Notes: generated from the letters alone by a model not told the origin. 64,000 bases of DNA from Rotaria socialis (GCA_905331475.1 CAJNYU010002478.1:62001-126000), one strand, 5' to 3'. Positions 9,498 through 23,291 are shown, counted from the stretch's first letter. Numbers and translations are program-made.

Positions 9498-12400
9498 TCA
9501 AGATTTAAAGATGTTACGTACGCTTTGATCCCATCCAGCCTCTTCGCCAGCCATTTGATAGTGTTGTTTTCGTAATTTATATAGTTGTTGTTTGGCTTGT
9601 TCTAATGCTTTTTCTAACTCAAGAACTTTAACTTGAGCATCCATTTCTTTGCGTTTCGTTGTATGAAGATTTAATGAGCTGAAGTCCATTGTACCTGAAA
9701 ACAAAAGTTTTGAAAATGCTAACGATATTTCAACGTCGAATGATATAGTACAGCTGCAAGTATTATTCAAAATAACTCTATCGAATACATGTTTATATTC
9801 TGATTTTCTTCTATTAAAATTATGGTAGTTTTTTGTTTGCACATGAAATATAGTTCGAATAATATAGAAAGAAAATTGACTTAAGACAAACTCTTACTCT
9901 TTTCTTCAATAATCGAAGCACAATTTTTCGCTGTCGCAACAACTTGTGCAGTTGATGTATTAACTGCTTTAGATGCATGTGTAAGCGCTTCGCGATTTTT
10001 TGATTCACGATCAGCTTTAACCTATTCATAGAAATACAAAAAGTTTCAACAAACTAAACAACTTTTGCTTTCCTACATTTGATGCTGCAACAAGTTGTGC
10101 TGTTGCTGCTGCTATTTCTTGTGAACAGGCTATAATTTCTTCAAATTTACCATTACCACTCAATAGACGATCAGCCGAGTCACTAGAAAAACACATAATA
10201 AAATGATTCTTTATTTAAAACCAATAAAAATATTTCTTTATTGAAAGGGAAGGGACAGAGAAAACGTGCTCGTGCAAATCATATTGATATTAAAAATATG
10301 ACATATATATATATGTATAATCGAATTCATATCCCGAAGTAGAGAAAAAACAATGTCCCGATAATAAAAATATTTTATCACTTCATTACATGCGGCATTC
10401 TCCTTTCTACGCACACACTCTCAAAATGGAATAACAAAAAGAAACACGGCAATTCAGTTGAACGCACAGGTCATTGTTGTTATCATCAAGAAAACAATGT
10501 GTTTTTTTACTATTTCAATGTACAAAGGAAAATCTACAATTAATTTTATTTCGAAAAACACGCACTAAAATAGTAACTTACATTAGCACTTTGGCGTTGA
10601 CACCAACATTTTTAGCTGCTGAAACTAGACCCTCGGTCCACTTATGATTTTTCGTATAAAATTCGCGAGCAGTTGCAGTGCCCTATTTTTAAAAAAGAAT
10701 AAAATTTTTCTATCAAAAACCTAATCAATAATTTTTACTCGTCCTTGAGAAACAATTTCTTTTTGAAGATCGCGTGCTTTGATAATTAAAACTTTGATTG
10801 TTTGCATTAGTTTACCACATGAATCAAGTATTTGTCCATTGACTTCACATTTAATACCGGTATCTTGTTCACGAGATTTCGTCATCATAGCCTGATAAAT
10901 GCATAAGTATGTTTATATACTATTTAAAATTAAAATGAATCTATACTTCAAGTAATCGAACAGCTTCATCAATAGTTTCATGAGTTAATTGAAGTTCTTT
11001 TTCAACAAGATCACCAAGTTCTTCTTTACTTATATCCGATACCTTGAATGAAAATAAATATTAGATCAATGCTATTGTTTTTCGTGACTATAAAGCTATA
11101 GATAGTGACTTCAAACAATGGACCATACAGATTCTGTGTCAACCTTATGAACAGCTGTCAATAAGAATTCAAGGAAAATAATACTTTCGCAGTACTCCTA
11201 AAAAACTAGATTTTTAGCAAGCGGTATTTCAAAATAAATGCTATTTAGTCGATGAAGCATGATCGATAGTGGAATTGAAATAAAAATGCGTGTGATCAAC
11301 TTTTCGAGGTAATGCATATACTTTAGGTAACAGAATTGTTGTCTTGTCGATAAGTGAATTTAAACGACGTATTAATTCGTTCGATTGTTTATCAAAATCA
11401 ATAGATGCTGATGCTAAATTAAGAAGAAAACATTAGCTCGAATTTCGAATATAAATCATTACGGACGTGTTTGATAATTGGTGTAAAGATCAATACATAG
11501 AAGAGTAACCTCACGGCAATTGTCAGCTAAGCCCACACCTTGGTCGACGTCTTGTACAAGATTCGATGTTGCTTTCCCATGTACAACAACATCAACCATA
11601 CAAGTAGCCAATGAAATGCATTCGTTCAGGAATGGAAGCATTGCAGCTAGAAATAGAAAATTTCTACGTTCTTTCTTTTGGCAATGAAGCAAAATCTTGT
11701 AAAGAATATAATAGGATAGCAATTTTTTGCCTATTAAAAATTATTATTTCGTTTTTCAAGGAAATCAAAGCGAGTTAAAATTGATTTAAAGAATTAGAAT
11801 TATTTTCCCAAACTTATGATAATATGAGCATTTCAAATTTCGAAAAAGAATTCCATACAATACTTAGGGAAAGTTCAGTTTTAATTCACAAAATACATCA
11901 AATTCTTTTTATTATTCAATATACATATTTATTTTCATATATGCACAATTAATTTCCTCTATGTTAATATGAGAAGAAAATGTTCAACAGGATCTTTGTT
12001 AACAAGTCAATTAACATATGGCCTTTTTTCGTATAGGATTCTGAGAGTAGAGATTGATTTTTGTCCTACAGGAAATTCATAAGCAAAACATCTTTGAATA
12101 CGTTTGATAAACCATGATTCAGTGTAACTTAACAAAATAATTGAAGATATTTCCTGACAAAAAAGAATCGAAGCTTGAATCAAATTCATTCGCATTGCAT
12201 GACATCTTCAATCTTATAGAATCAAGTTCTTTTTGACGTTCTTAGAGCCCTTAAATATTATCAATAAACCCGATTAAATCGAAGACAAACAAAATATAAG
12301 GCTAGACATTCATTCATTTATCTTTTTGATACTTGCGAAAGCTAAACTAGGAATCAAATATAACTATAAGATTAAATTTAATGTAAAATCTTGATTTTGT

Positions 12401-15400
12401 CCCGCAAATAAATTCTTTGATTTGATTAATTAGGAATTAGCGATCATCATTACTCTCTGCAAATGATTATATCTATACTACTGCAGCTTATCATGATTAA
12501 GTTTTATATTTGTATACTGAAAGTTATTACAGATGTACGATTGAGATAATTCTATCGATGGGAATCTGTTTTTCCTCCTTCTTAAGCATCTAAATCAAAT
12601 AAGAATGTTAACACTCACATTCATCTTTAGATAGCTGTTTATTCCATAAGTCTTGCGTTGTTTTTGTACTTGAAACAGCCGTTCGAAGTTTCGATAAGAG
12701 ATACTCAGCACCACTCTTACAATTCAATAAGTCGATATCTTTAGTACGTTCAATACCATCATGCATTTGATTGATACAAAATGTTAAAATTGAGACTGAA
12801 AAAAAAAATAATTATTAATTCTTTTTCGAATTCTTTTTAGATTAATTTTACATTTATATTGTTGTTTTAAATTATTTAGCATATTTCCATGATTTGTTTG
12901 CATTAATTTTTGATTATCAGTTGTAGTAACAAATTTTTGTGCCCATTCACGTGTTGCTGCTTCTAAATCAAGTACTTTATGTTCAAGTTCTTCTTTTTCA
13001 TGAATTAAATCAATTAAACTTTCTTCATGTTCCTAAAAAAAATTAATTAATCTCAACTAAAGACACAAAAACTCAAAGCTTTCTTACTCGATTTTTATCG
13101 AATAAATCTCGACGTTCAGTTTCTGCTTCGTTTAATCTTTTTTCAAAATCTGATTTTTGATTTTCTAATTGGCTATTGATCATTAATTTTTGACTTTCTA
13201 ATTCTTTATATCGATCTTCTACACTCTAAAACAAATAGAATTCAAACATGTGGGTTTTTTTCTTTGTTTTGTTAAATAAATGTTTACTTGTTTAGCATGT
13301 TCAATTTCTTTAATACGTTCGGTTGTTGTTACTGTTACTGTTTGATAATTATTACGTTCATTTGTCAATGCTGATATTCTATCTTGTAATTCCTATTTAA
13401 ATAATAAATAAATCGATTCGTAGTTACAAAAGCCGCTGTTTCACATTCTCTTACACTCTCTCGCTTTTCCATTAATTTTTTAAACTCGATCATTTCTTTT
13501 TGATACTGTTCTTTTTCTCGGTTGGATTGTTCTAATTGTTTTTCAAGTTGCTAACAGTGTCAACATATAGATCAACGATGAAAACAAAACAAAATATAAT
13601 CAATAGAAACGAATACCTCATTTTTATGTTGTAATTCTGTTACGATACCATTCGTTTCGATTAATTTAGAGTCATGAGAAGAATTTAGAATTTTTAACTG
13701 ATCAATTACGGTCAGTAAATCCTTTCGAAGAAGAAAAATAAGATTATTTTTTTCTCGATTTATTACATGCAATGATTATTGGTTACTTTATTTTTTTGTT
13801 CAACATCATGCAGTTCATGTTGAACATTGTTAACGATATTATTAAACTCATTTGTTTTGTTCTGTAACGTAGTTTCCAATGTTTTATTATTCAATTGGAA
13901 TTCTTCTAATTTTTTCTCATTTATCTATAAATAATCAATGAAATTCATCGAAAAGACCGATGAATTTATTTTCTAACATACTATTGCTTTAGCTTCAGAT
14001 TCATTTATAAGTTTAGACATTTGAATTAATGTATCTTCTAATTCTTGTTGTCGTGTTTCGTGTTCGACGAGTATCTCAATAGATAGACAAAATACAATAA
14101 TGTACTTTGTTCTAGTAGTTTTATTATTATTATAATACTTTGTTTTGATTTTCAAAACTGGTCATTTCACGTTGTAGGACTTGCTTTTTTTCGTTAAGCT
14201 CTCGTGTCAACGTTTCGATGGTATGTTCTAGAGTTGTCGTACGTTCTTTCTCGTCATGTAAAGTCTTTTCGAGATTCTAGATATTGAAAAAACAACAAAA
14301 AACGTTTTATCTCAAGAAGTGTACACAAGCACAACACGGATTTTACTTGACGTTGATTATCGCTATGATGCAATCTAATTCTATTATCGTCAATTTCTTT
14401 TTCGAATCGATCTCGTTCAGCTTTTATATTATTCATATTCATAAAAATTTCCTAGTCGCATGCGGATAGAGAAAAATATATAAACATGTACAATTTTCTC
14501 GGTGTTCTTCTTGTACTTACATCATTTGTTTGACGTAATTGAATTATTTCTTGATTCGTTTCTTCATTTTGTTTTGTTTTTAATTGTTCATAATCAGTTT
14601 TAAGCTGATTAAATTCATCATCAATTCTCTATATTAACACTTAAAAATATACATTTCAAATTCTACATGACTAGTCTTACCTTATGCGCTGCTTTTAATT
14701 GTAAATGTTCTTGATTTAAATTTGCTAATTGTTTTTTAACTTCGCCTTCCTAAAAATCAAAATAGATTCGAAAATAGAATTACACATAAAATTCATCATA
14801 CACGACGTAAAACAATAATATGTTCTTCACGTAATTTAGTATACGCTTCATGTAATTTATTATATTTTTCATCGGAATTTGATTTTTCTACATAATTAAA
14901 AAAGGTTAAGATTCTTTTGTTTTTTAAATACTTCAGACATACTGTCAAGTGCATGCATTTCTTCCATACGTCGTTGATTATCTAATTGTTGACGTAGTTG
15001 CTCCTCAAGTTGCAAACGATGCTAAAGCAAGAATTTAAAATATGACGAACATAAATATAGCTTTAAAAACTTTTTTATCATACGTTTCTTTCAGTAATTA
15101 ATTCTGTATCTTTAGCAGCAATAAGTCGATGCAATTCATCGGTTTCCACACGATTTCCTTGTAACATGGCATCATACTAAACATATTTTTAAAAATAGGA
15201 TTAAAACAACTAAATATAATTTATATTAAAATTTTTACTTTGGATAACCGTTGTTCCAATTCTACGATCTCTTTGGATCTATTATTTTAGAAAATGTTGA
15301 ATATAGAGGGAAATTAGTTTTCATCTACAAACCGATCAACAACAGGATGTCCATTCGGTGGCCAATCGTCAGACATTGCAAAACTTAATGTCGATCTTGT

Positions 15401-17336
15401 CTAAATAGTGAATTGTTTAGAAAAATTTTGTATTAAATAAAAACTGAAACTATAAAACTTATGGATAAGTTAGATTAGGGCCCATAAAAATTCTCGCTAG
15501 ATAATCACTGTTAAGAATTAGTATTTTCAAAATAGAAATTTTGTTTTAGACGAGATTCTATTCAATGTCTCGCTGATGTTTTAAAGAAAAATTTTCAATA
15601 TTTTGTTCTCTTACATCATCAGACGTATCAATGAGCACTTCATCATGAGTTTGTGCTGGTTCAGGTGGTGGCGTGTGTACAATAGCAACTGGAGTTTGAT
15701 AATTTTTAATATCATCTTTTATTTTAAAATTCGGTGGACTCTAAAGAGAGAAAATTCATATTTAATGCATAGAAATTAAAAAGTTACATATGCATACATC
15801 TGGTAATAGAGGAACTTTTATTAAATCTTTAAAATATTGTAATGTAGATGCTTGTTCATAGAAACGTTTTAATCTTCGAAATTGATCAATTAATCGCTGT
15901 CGATGACCTTGAAGTGTATCGCCAGGTAGACCTAAATATTTCAATTAATAAACATCGTAATTTCGAGAATAAAAAGTTTATATTACTATCGTGAAGTTTA
16001 AAAAGAACTTTAACGATATAATCATAGAGTAAACTGGAATCTTGTACACAAATAATAAGTGGATGAAGACGACATTGGCCAGCTGTTGTCATTGAATTGG
16101 CACGTGATTGATCAAGTGATGTAAAAACCGACTCGACAAGACCTAATAATTCTTCCATATAATCCAATAATTCAATACATAATTGAAAATATGCGTCTAA
16201 ATTATCAGTAAATACACGCCGAATATCATTGTGTTCACCGATAGATAAATTTCCGAGAAATGTTGGATTTCTTTCATGAAACGTTAATTTTGATATCATT
16301 AAGCGGCAATAACGATATGTCATTATACCATAACATTGCCGAAGAGCATTCTAAATTCAAGAAAAATGAATGCATCTCTCAACAAAAATAATAGATGAAA
16401 AATTCAATAGAATTATCGACAAAAATGTGCAAATGAGCGAGCATTGAAATCTGTATTTTTGTTTTTTTTACAAACCATTTGGCTTCCTCCTGAGAATTCC
16501 GAATCCGATAAGGGTGACTTAATTTATATATATATATATATATATATATTAGTTTACGTTTAATTTTTAATTTATACGTACCCAAAACTTGCCTAACTGT
16601 TCAAAGTAAGGTGCCAGAGGAATTGAATCATTGACAACCTATATTAAACGAAAAAGAAATTCGATCGGTATATATCCAGTTCAACTTGACACACTATTTA
16701 TGGTTTCTTTTGCTATAAGAACAGAGTTGTACATACGAAACATTTAATAATATATGACAGGAGATTCTAATTATTGTAACAACCTAATGTTATCAGTGTA
16801 TTTAATGAGAAATTTTACTACGTAACTTTTAAACGGAATGGTTTCCAGAAACATATGTTTTATACGCCAATTGATTTTTATTTGCACAGGTTACTTACAT
16901 GTTTATGTCCATCTCTTAGAAGTCGATGTATAACATAACAAAACTTCCAACAAACAATAGGATTCGATTCAAGTTGAAGTCTTGTCATCATCGACCAAAA
17001 AAGACGGCCACCTTCGAGACGAAATGTGCCAAGAATAAGATCTAAATTTTAGTAAAAGGAAATAAAATAAATATTCCTAATTTTTCTTACTTCGAACATG
17101 TTTTTCTTTAGCTGGTGTTTCAACATTATTGATCGCTTTTGTAGCACTTTGCCACTAGAAGACAAAAAAAGGTATTTATTTTTATTTTGAAATTGGAAAA
17201 AAAAGGAAATGAGACACACCTGACTCCATTCAAATTTATCTCTTTCAACTTGATCGGCTGCTTTTCGCCGTATGGGAATATTTGTTACCAATTGATTTAA
17301 ATTAACCATACTTGAACGACGATTATAGACGCTCAT
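9498..17336 (-). CDS. HIP1R: Huntingtin-interacting protein 1-related / Sla2-type endocytic adaptor
   Basis: Links clathrin coats, PI(4,5)P2 membrane and F-actin during endocytosis. Exons (minus order): 17336-17220, 17154-17091, 17041-16899, 16638-16582, 16350-15987, 15931-15798, 15740-15615, 15400-15333, 15278-15239, 15176-15084, 15021-14943, 14887-14802, 14749-14681, 14628-14521, 14451-14347, 14276-14139, 14074-13982, 13924-13787, 13721-13617, 13550-13455, 13392-13288, 13225-13088, 13032-12852, 12795-12619, 11646-11467, 11413-11301, 11042-10947, 10891-10739, 10682-10582, 10182-10077, 10021-9898, 9694-9498; about 1297 residues. ANTH domain, about 20-293, with KEKHVR and CWKFCYVIHRLLRDGHKH. 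A very long coiled coil, about 358-880. Talin-like I/LWEQ (THATCH) actin-binding domain, about 1040-1297, with DTGIKCEVN, GTATAREFYTKN and the final MDFSSL...AGEEAGWDQ. Human HIP1R is about 1068 residues, so the coiled coil is enlarged. The donor after 11467 (GTCCGT) is weak and that junction is the least certain. Confidence 0.95.
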
Positions 17337-18625
17337 CTGCTAATAAAACAAGAAAAAAGAAAAAAATATATATAAATATTATTCCTTGCTTTTTGAGTCA
17401 TGAATGTTAAATGTCAATAGTAGGTAGTAGCTTTATTTTTGTTTTGTGCATGTTTTTCTTCACTTCATCTGAGCATTAAAAAAGGAAAAGAGTACGAAAA
17501 TGACTCAGTCAACTGCGATAATAGACAACTCTTTTCTTTTTTTCCTTCTTTTTAGCAGCATTATATTCTTATCGCAAACGTAAACTTTCTCTTATTGATT
17601 AATAGTGCATGTATTCATATTGTAAAAAATAACATACACAAACATAAGTAAAAGAACAGACATCCTTCATATGTGGATAAACATATGAGTGATACGTCAC
17701 TCGAATGTAATCGATTCGAATCTTGTTCAAGGATAGATAGTCGACAAACAATAAAAAACGAATTAACAACAAAAATCTTCTCGATTTCACGTTTGTAAAT
17801 AAGACATCGATCGATCAAAATGAGTCAAAAGATCGAAGAGATGACGCCCCAACAATAGACAAACAACTGAGCTAGATGAAGTTTAGCCATTGATTCAATT
17901 TTGTTCTTTGCAATGTCTATCGAAATTTGTAGAGGTCGTAGTCTGTCGATGGGAATAGTGACCTTCATTTTGCTAATCATTAGCTCTATTAGCTTATTTT
18001 ATTCGAGGAGTAATGCGAAAGTTATTTTACTTTTTATTTCAATCTAATCTATTTTGTAGTACACATAATGCATCTCACATACATTATAACTGACTGACGA
18101 CATGATTAGGTTTTATTTCATTCACGTATGTTATTTTAAAATCGTGACTTTCTAAAAGTTTCTTTTCTGCATGGTATATTACGGGGACAGCTCATGCGGT
18201 TGGTTGAAATACTTGTCATATACTAATGAGTTCTACTTAGAAAAATGATCTTCATGCTATCTAGGCCTCTGAAAAATACACTAAACGGTCGATACTCTAG
18301 AGCGCAACTTCAAGGTCACTTATATCTTTTTATTGGAAAAATTTATTGAATTTGATAAAACAACTCAGCAAATATTTTTGAATGTGATAACATAAAACTA
18401 ATCATTATTCATGAAAACAACAATACGAAAACAACTGCTGCATTATTAATTTTAAGAAAGAGAATATTTTACAATTCTAGACGCGCTCAAATCTGCCGTG
18501 CATTTTAAACAGAAAATGTACGTGTACATACTTCAACATTGATTTTTCGATCTTTACATGCTTACGAACCTAATTTGTCTTATGTTTTTAACTAATCTTA
18601 ATATGTGCTGATATAAGATTATTTT
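17337..18625. other. Upstream region of HIP1R; no other gene seen
   Basis: AT-rich sequence that should hold the HIP1R promoter and 5'UTR. Overlapping frames at 17599-17818 show no family signature. No TATA or initiator element can be singled out with confidence. Confidence 0.4.
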
Positions 18626-19662
18626 AAGGTGCACCAAAGTCAAAAATCGAGCAGGAAAAAATTCCCATTTATTATTACATGGTTGGATAGAGCTCGATGA
18701 GTAGGACATGAATATCACCTTTAAAATGTTTCTAGGCTTCCGTTTTGGCTGAGAAATTTTCAAAATACAAATTACACCTGAAAAAATGAATATGTCACTT
18801 TTTTTTAGAGAAAACTCGAAATTTACCTAGTTTAACAATGTTCAATGTTTAGAAAACTATCATCATTGAATTCATCATGAAAATCTGAATCTACTGATGT
18901 AACGATGACCAGTAAAAAACGTAAATTTCATGTTTGAGGAGCTCCACTAGGTCCCCATATAGACATGTTCAAATCGGTGTCTCGCAAAATCATCAACTAT
19001 TTTTTTTTTGAAAGCAATTCTCGGACTTTCTTACGCCATTCGAACCGCCAAGTGATAGCGAACAAAAGTATATATTCAGTTTGAAAAATATTATTCCCTC
19101 TTTGAGAAAATCGATTTTTACTAGATCGGTGGCTATAGGTTAAAGAATTGTACTCTTCTTTCCGGATTTCAACTGTCAAAACTCAATTTTCATGCAAAAT
19201 AAACATCAGATTCGAAATCAACGGGAAAAACTACATTGACTATCACAACTTTAATCAAAAAATAATTTTCATTATAATTTTACCTGTGGTGCACCACAGG
19301 ACAAAACCTGGAAGAAAATGACTGGATCTGATGTTTATTTTGCATGAAAATTGAGTTTTGCTAGTCGAAATCCGGAAAGAAGAGTACAATTCTTTAACCT
19401 ATAGCCACCGATTTAGTAAAAATCGATTTCCTCCAAGAAAGAACAATATTTTTCAAACTGAATATATACTTTTGTTCGCTATCACTTGGCGGTTTGAATG
19501 GCGTAAGCAAGTTCGAGAATTGTTTTCAAAAAAAAAATAGTTGATGATTTTGCGAGACACCGATTTGAACGTGTCTATATGAGGACCTAGTTGAGCTCTA
19601 TTTAACCATATAATAATAAAAGGATTTTTTCTCCTGCTCGATTTTTGACGTTGGTGCACCTT
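18626..19662. mobile_element. 1.04-kb foldback element with AAGGTGCACCAA ends
   Basis: The element starts AAGGTGCACCAAAGTCAAAA and ends TTGACGTTGGTGCACCTT. The arms pair over several hundred bases around a centre at about 19290 that itself contains GTGGTGCACCAC. The left arm carries about 220 extra bases (about 18695-18930) absent from the right arm. Each arm holds the same 60-codon frame (18997-19179 minus, 19358-19540 plus) with scattered substitutions, which simply reflects the mirror symmetry. No transposase signature is recognised. Confidence 0.85.
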
Positions 19663-21381
19663 ACTAAACATATATAGCGTTGGCGCTAAACCCATGTGCA
19701 TTGTCAATAGAATACCATGCTTGTGATCTCCACAACAGACAGTTCATTACAAGGCTAACAAAAACTTTTAAATGTTTCTCTCATAGTACTAATCAATATT
19801 ATTCGTATTAAAATATCTTTAGTTTACTGACTACTGTTTTTAATTTTTTTTCCTATATTTCGCTCAGATGAGAATGATATTAATTTAAAAATCTGTATCA
19901 ACAATTAAAATATCCCTCAAGAAAATGTCTATCGTATTTAATAAATGTTTAATTTTGTGTGAATTTTCTCATAGAAAGTTATCCTCAGAGAAATAGATGG
20001 TGATTCTGAACAAATTTCTAAGGTTAACATGATTATTTGTAGAGATTCTACAAATATTTGATGGATATGAGACTTTTAGTCGTTAGTAACATATATTTCC
20101 GAATAGTTGTGACATTTTATCACAAAGAATTTTCACAAGAGAATCCTTTAACTATATTAAATTTACGTAGTGTCAGCAAAAATGTATTCTTTGATCAACA
20201 GATAGTAACTAACAAGAGCAAGGTCGAAAACATCTATATCGTTAAAGAAGACATAATATGATATCGATTAAGATTCCATTATCATTATTTTGAACATAAA
20301 TTGCTCGTATGTATCAATGATTCTGTGTGTGACGTTTAACAATATTTTTCAATTAGCATGATCAAAAATGTTCTACAAGACTTTAAAAAACAACAGCTTT
20401 TAAATCAAAATTCAGAAATAGAATATAAAATATGATACTCCATCGACTGTAAAAGATGATTAATCAATGGATTAAAATTAGATTTAACTATTTTATTACT
20501 TACACTTTCTTTGCTTTTGTGCACGTTATTACTCATAGGTGATAATATTGTGTAAAACTCAAAAACAAAAATGCTCGCCTGACTTGCGTTTTTATTTGTT
20601 TTGGAGAGAAATCAAGAAATTTTTAAATCACGTTTGTCATGTGCATATAGAAAGAAAAAAAAAGAGTAAAAATAACTCAAAAATTTGTTGACTCTAAAAT
20701 TTTCTTTTTCATTGTGATGTGATGTTGTTGACATATTGAAAACAGTATTCATTTGTCTACTTTAATTTTTCAAAATTTTAAGTCAGAAGTTTATTCGAAC
20801 ATAAAATGAAAACGAAAATGCTGAAATTTATTCTAGCTGAATGCATCTGTGAGCGATTGAATCTTTTGTTTACACAGAATTTGTGGCTGATTTGAAACTA
20901 ATGTAAACAATGTCACATTAGGGTTGAAGTTGTTGTTTTGTTTTTTCTTATGTTTAAATAACTGAATTCGAACAAGTTAACTGGGAATAAGTATAAATAG
21001 TTCAATTTCATAATGAATTTTATTTGTTATGGAAATGATGACTGCCAAGTTACAAACACAATACAATGATGAAGTCGAAGCAAATCTAAAGGAGTGTACA
21101 AAAAATAGAATTACTTTTTATTGTATAAGTTTTGAATCATAAAAGTAAATAGATGCACGGTTTTTAGTAGAAACAGATTTGGACTTCTTTCTTCTTCATG
21201 CAAACGTTAGTTTTCATCTAAACATTAGAAGATGTTGATATAAGAAAAATTGAATTCTAAGAAATAATATCATGTTGACATAGCTCAAATTACAAAAAAA
21301 AGTCTTTTGTGTAGTAGTTTATTGACACGTATTGTTGATCATTTTTCGGTGCTGATAAAAGAATCTAATATTAATTTGTAT
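19663..21381. other. Gene-free AT-rich stretch
   Basis: Both strands lack sustained coding pattern or splice-bounded exons. The frame at 20058-20261 has no recognisable motif. Nothing else seen. Confidence 0.45.
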
Positions 21382-21542
21382 CAGAGACGTGCACAGGGCA
21401 GGACGTCCTGTTGTCCTGGTGTCCTGTCCTGTAGGACAGGATGAGATTTAGATTTTGTCCTGTCCTGCCGTCTGCCAGGACCAAGGTAGCCAACAGGACA
21501 GGCAAGGACAGGAGAAAAAATTATGTCCTGTGCACGTCTCTG
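21382..21542. mobile_element. 161-bp MITE with CAGAGACGTGCACAGG ends
   Basis: Perfect terminal inverted repeats of about 16 bp (CAGAGACGTGCACAGG and CCTGTGCACGTCTCTG) enclose a GTCCTGTCCTG-rich interior. The CAGxG start is reminiscent of hAT termini (inference). It abuts the truncated element A at 21543 with no 8-bp duplication visible, so one insertion must have disrupted the other. Confidence 0.75.
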
Positions 21543-21656
21543 CCAGGAATCCGACGATAATCCGATAGTTTGCTTGCGCCTTCCGAAGAGCTCCGTCGGA
21601 TTCCAATAGGAACCGATCGGAACTCATCGGATCCTAGGCTAGAATTCATTATCCTA
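21543..21656 (+). mobile_element. Element A copy 3, 5'-truncated
   Basis: Matches the last about 110 bp of element A (AGGAATCCGA to GAATTCATTATCCTAGG). The left part is missing where the CAGAGACG element begins. Its right end sits directly against the 3' side of the nuclease-like pseudogene. Confidence 0.8.
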
Positions 21657-21802
21657 GGTATATATGCCAAATAACGCAATAATTGTCCAATCGATTTTTT
21701 GGATTCCATAGAGTTGTCTTGTGTTTTAAATTCACCAATAGAAACAACAAAATCTTGTGAAGCTCCAAATTCTTTCTTCTTATCGATATTAATGTGGTTG
21801 GG

Positions 21803-22466
21803 TCCCGTTTCGTCGGAAAATTTGATAAATTTTTTTCCCATCATTCCCGTCCCGTCGAAAATGAAAAAACAACTATTCCTGTTTCGTCGAAAAATAAATT
21901 CTAATTAATCACTTGATGAAATTTTTTCGTCAAATTAATCATAAATAGTGCCCAATTACTTGCAAGTAAATTTGTCAACAAAAAATTTATTATAGAGCAG
22001 ATTTAGATACATAAATAAGAAATTAGTAAGAGAAAATATGGATAGAGAAAAGAAAAAAAATTAAAATTTTATCTTGTGTGTATCGAAAAGTATCAAGTAA
22101 TAAAGTTGGTTTATTACGTTTACTTTCAACAATAGACAGCATCATTTTGTGTAATAATGAAGGAATATAGCAAAATAAATGAATTTTCTCTTTTTACTCC
22201 ACATATATATATATTTGCAAAATTACAGATTACTAGTATAGGAGTATCAATTAGTTTATGTTTAAGTAAATAGTTTAAATCAATCAAAGAAATTGAGCTC
22301 ATCACTCTGTTTATATTCGTTTTCATTCCAATTTATTTTTCGACGAAACGGGAATAGTTGTTTTTTCATTTTCGACGAAATGGGAATGATGAAAAAAAAA
22401 GTGTATCAAATTTTTCGACGAAACGGGAAAATCAATTAAGCTTTCGACGAAACGGGAATCTACCAT
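21803..22466. mobile_element. Foldback element of TCCCGTTTCGTCGAAAA units inside a pseudogene
   Basis: The left end (21803-21907) has TCCCGTTTCGTCGGAAAA-type units and the right end (about 22325-22466) has the complementary TTTTCGACGAAACGGGAA units, three or four per side. The middle is AT-rich. It splits the nuclease-like frame between KSPDFCFMFKN and INIDKKKEF, and ATTAAT-type sequence flanks both sides, a possible target duplication. Confidence 0.75.
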
Positions 22467-23047
22467 TAATATTTTTGAACATAAAACAAAAATCAGGAGA
22501 TTTTTCATTTAAAAATTTATGCTTAGATGTATCTACATATTGCTATGATGTACAATAACCATAATTTTTGAATAATTCAGTCATTGATTGATTAAATACT
22601 TCTTGAATTTTTGTTTCTGAAAATTGATTAACGGATTTTCAAGCACTAAAATTGTTTTGAAAAGAATTTATTATGTTGTCATTAACATTAACATAAATAT
22701 TATTATTTAATAACGATGTAATATCGAACGAATCAATACCACCACGTACATTAATAATCGTGATAACCACGATTGGACATATATGAAGACAAGTCTTTAC
22801 TGGTTGATGCTGAATGTTGTTCGTCTTCTATTCCTAAGCGGTTCATTCGTTCGGCTACTTCTCTATCTTTTTTTTACATTATAGCTTCCAATTGTAATTG
22901 TCTTGTTTTTTCTATTACCATAAGCAAGTCTTCGTCTTTTTGTATTTTTTTTCCTTTTCTCGATTTGCTATTTCTTTTTCTTGATTTCTTTTTTCTTTTT
23001 CAATACGTAGCAATAATTTCAGTTGTTCCACAGTTTGAACGCTATTT

Positions 23048-23291
23048 CCCAGATCAATCAAAACGGATATCGTTTACGGTTCGTTTTCTGAAAGTAAACC
23101 GTAGGAAAACGACATCTTTACGGCACTGTAAACGATACCGTATTTTCGCCATATACGGTCGTATATAAGCCGGATTCTCATTACGATACGGCCCTATTCC
23201 TGCATCCAGTATCATGACCGTATACGGTCCGTTTAGATATCGTTTTTATCACCGTAAACAGCCGTATACTGGCCGTATTTTCTGACATGGG
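23048..23291. mobile_element. Element B copy inside the nuclease-like pseudogene
   Basis: Starts CCCAGATCAATCAAAACGGA and ends TTTTCTGACATGGG, with the interior packed with CCGTATAC, TTTACGG and CCGTTT words. It lies within the coiled-coil portion of the decayed gene on the minus strand. Longer than the 148-bp copy at 7025, consistent with variable internal repeat number. Confidence 0.7.

Noticed and set aside
11080..11220. Possible additional HIP1R exon between 11301 and 11042
   Set aside because: No frame-preserving acceptor/donor pair; joining 11301 to 11042 directly is phase-correct and continues the family sequence.
22773..23168. 131-codon plus-strand frame rich in Phe/Ser
   Set aside because: Antisense of the Lys/Glu-rich coiled-coil remnant on the minus strand; it also runs into element B.
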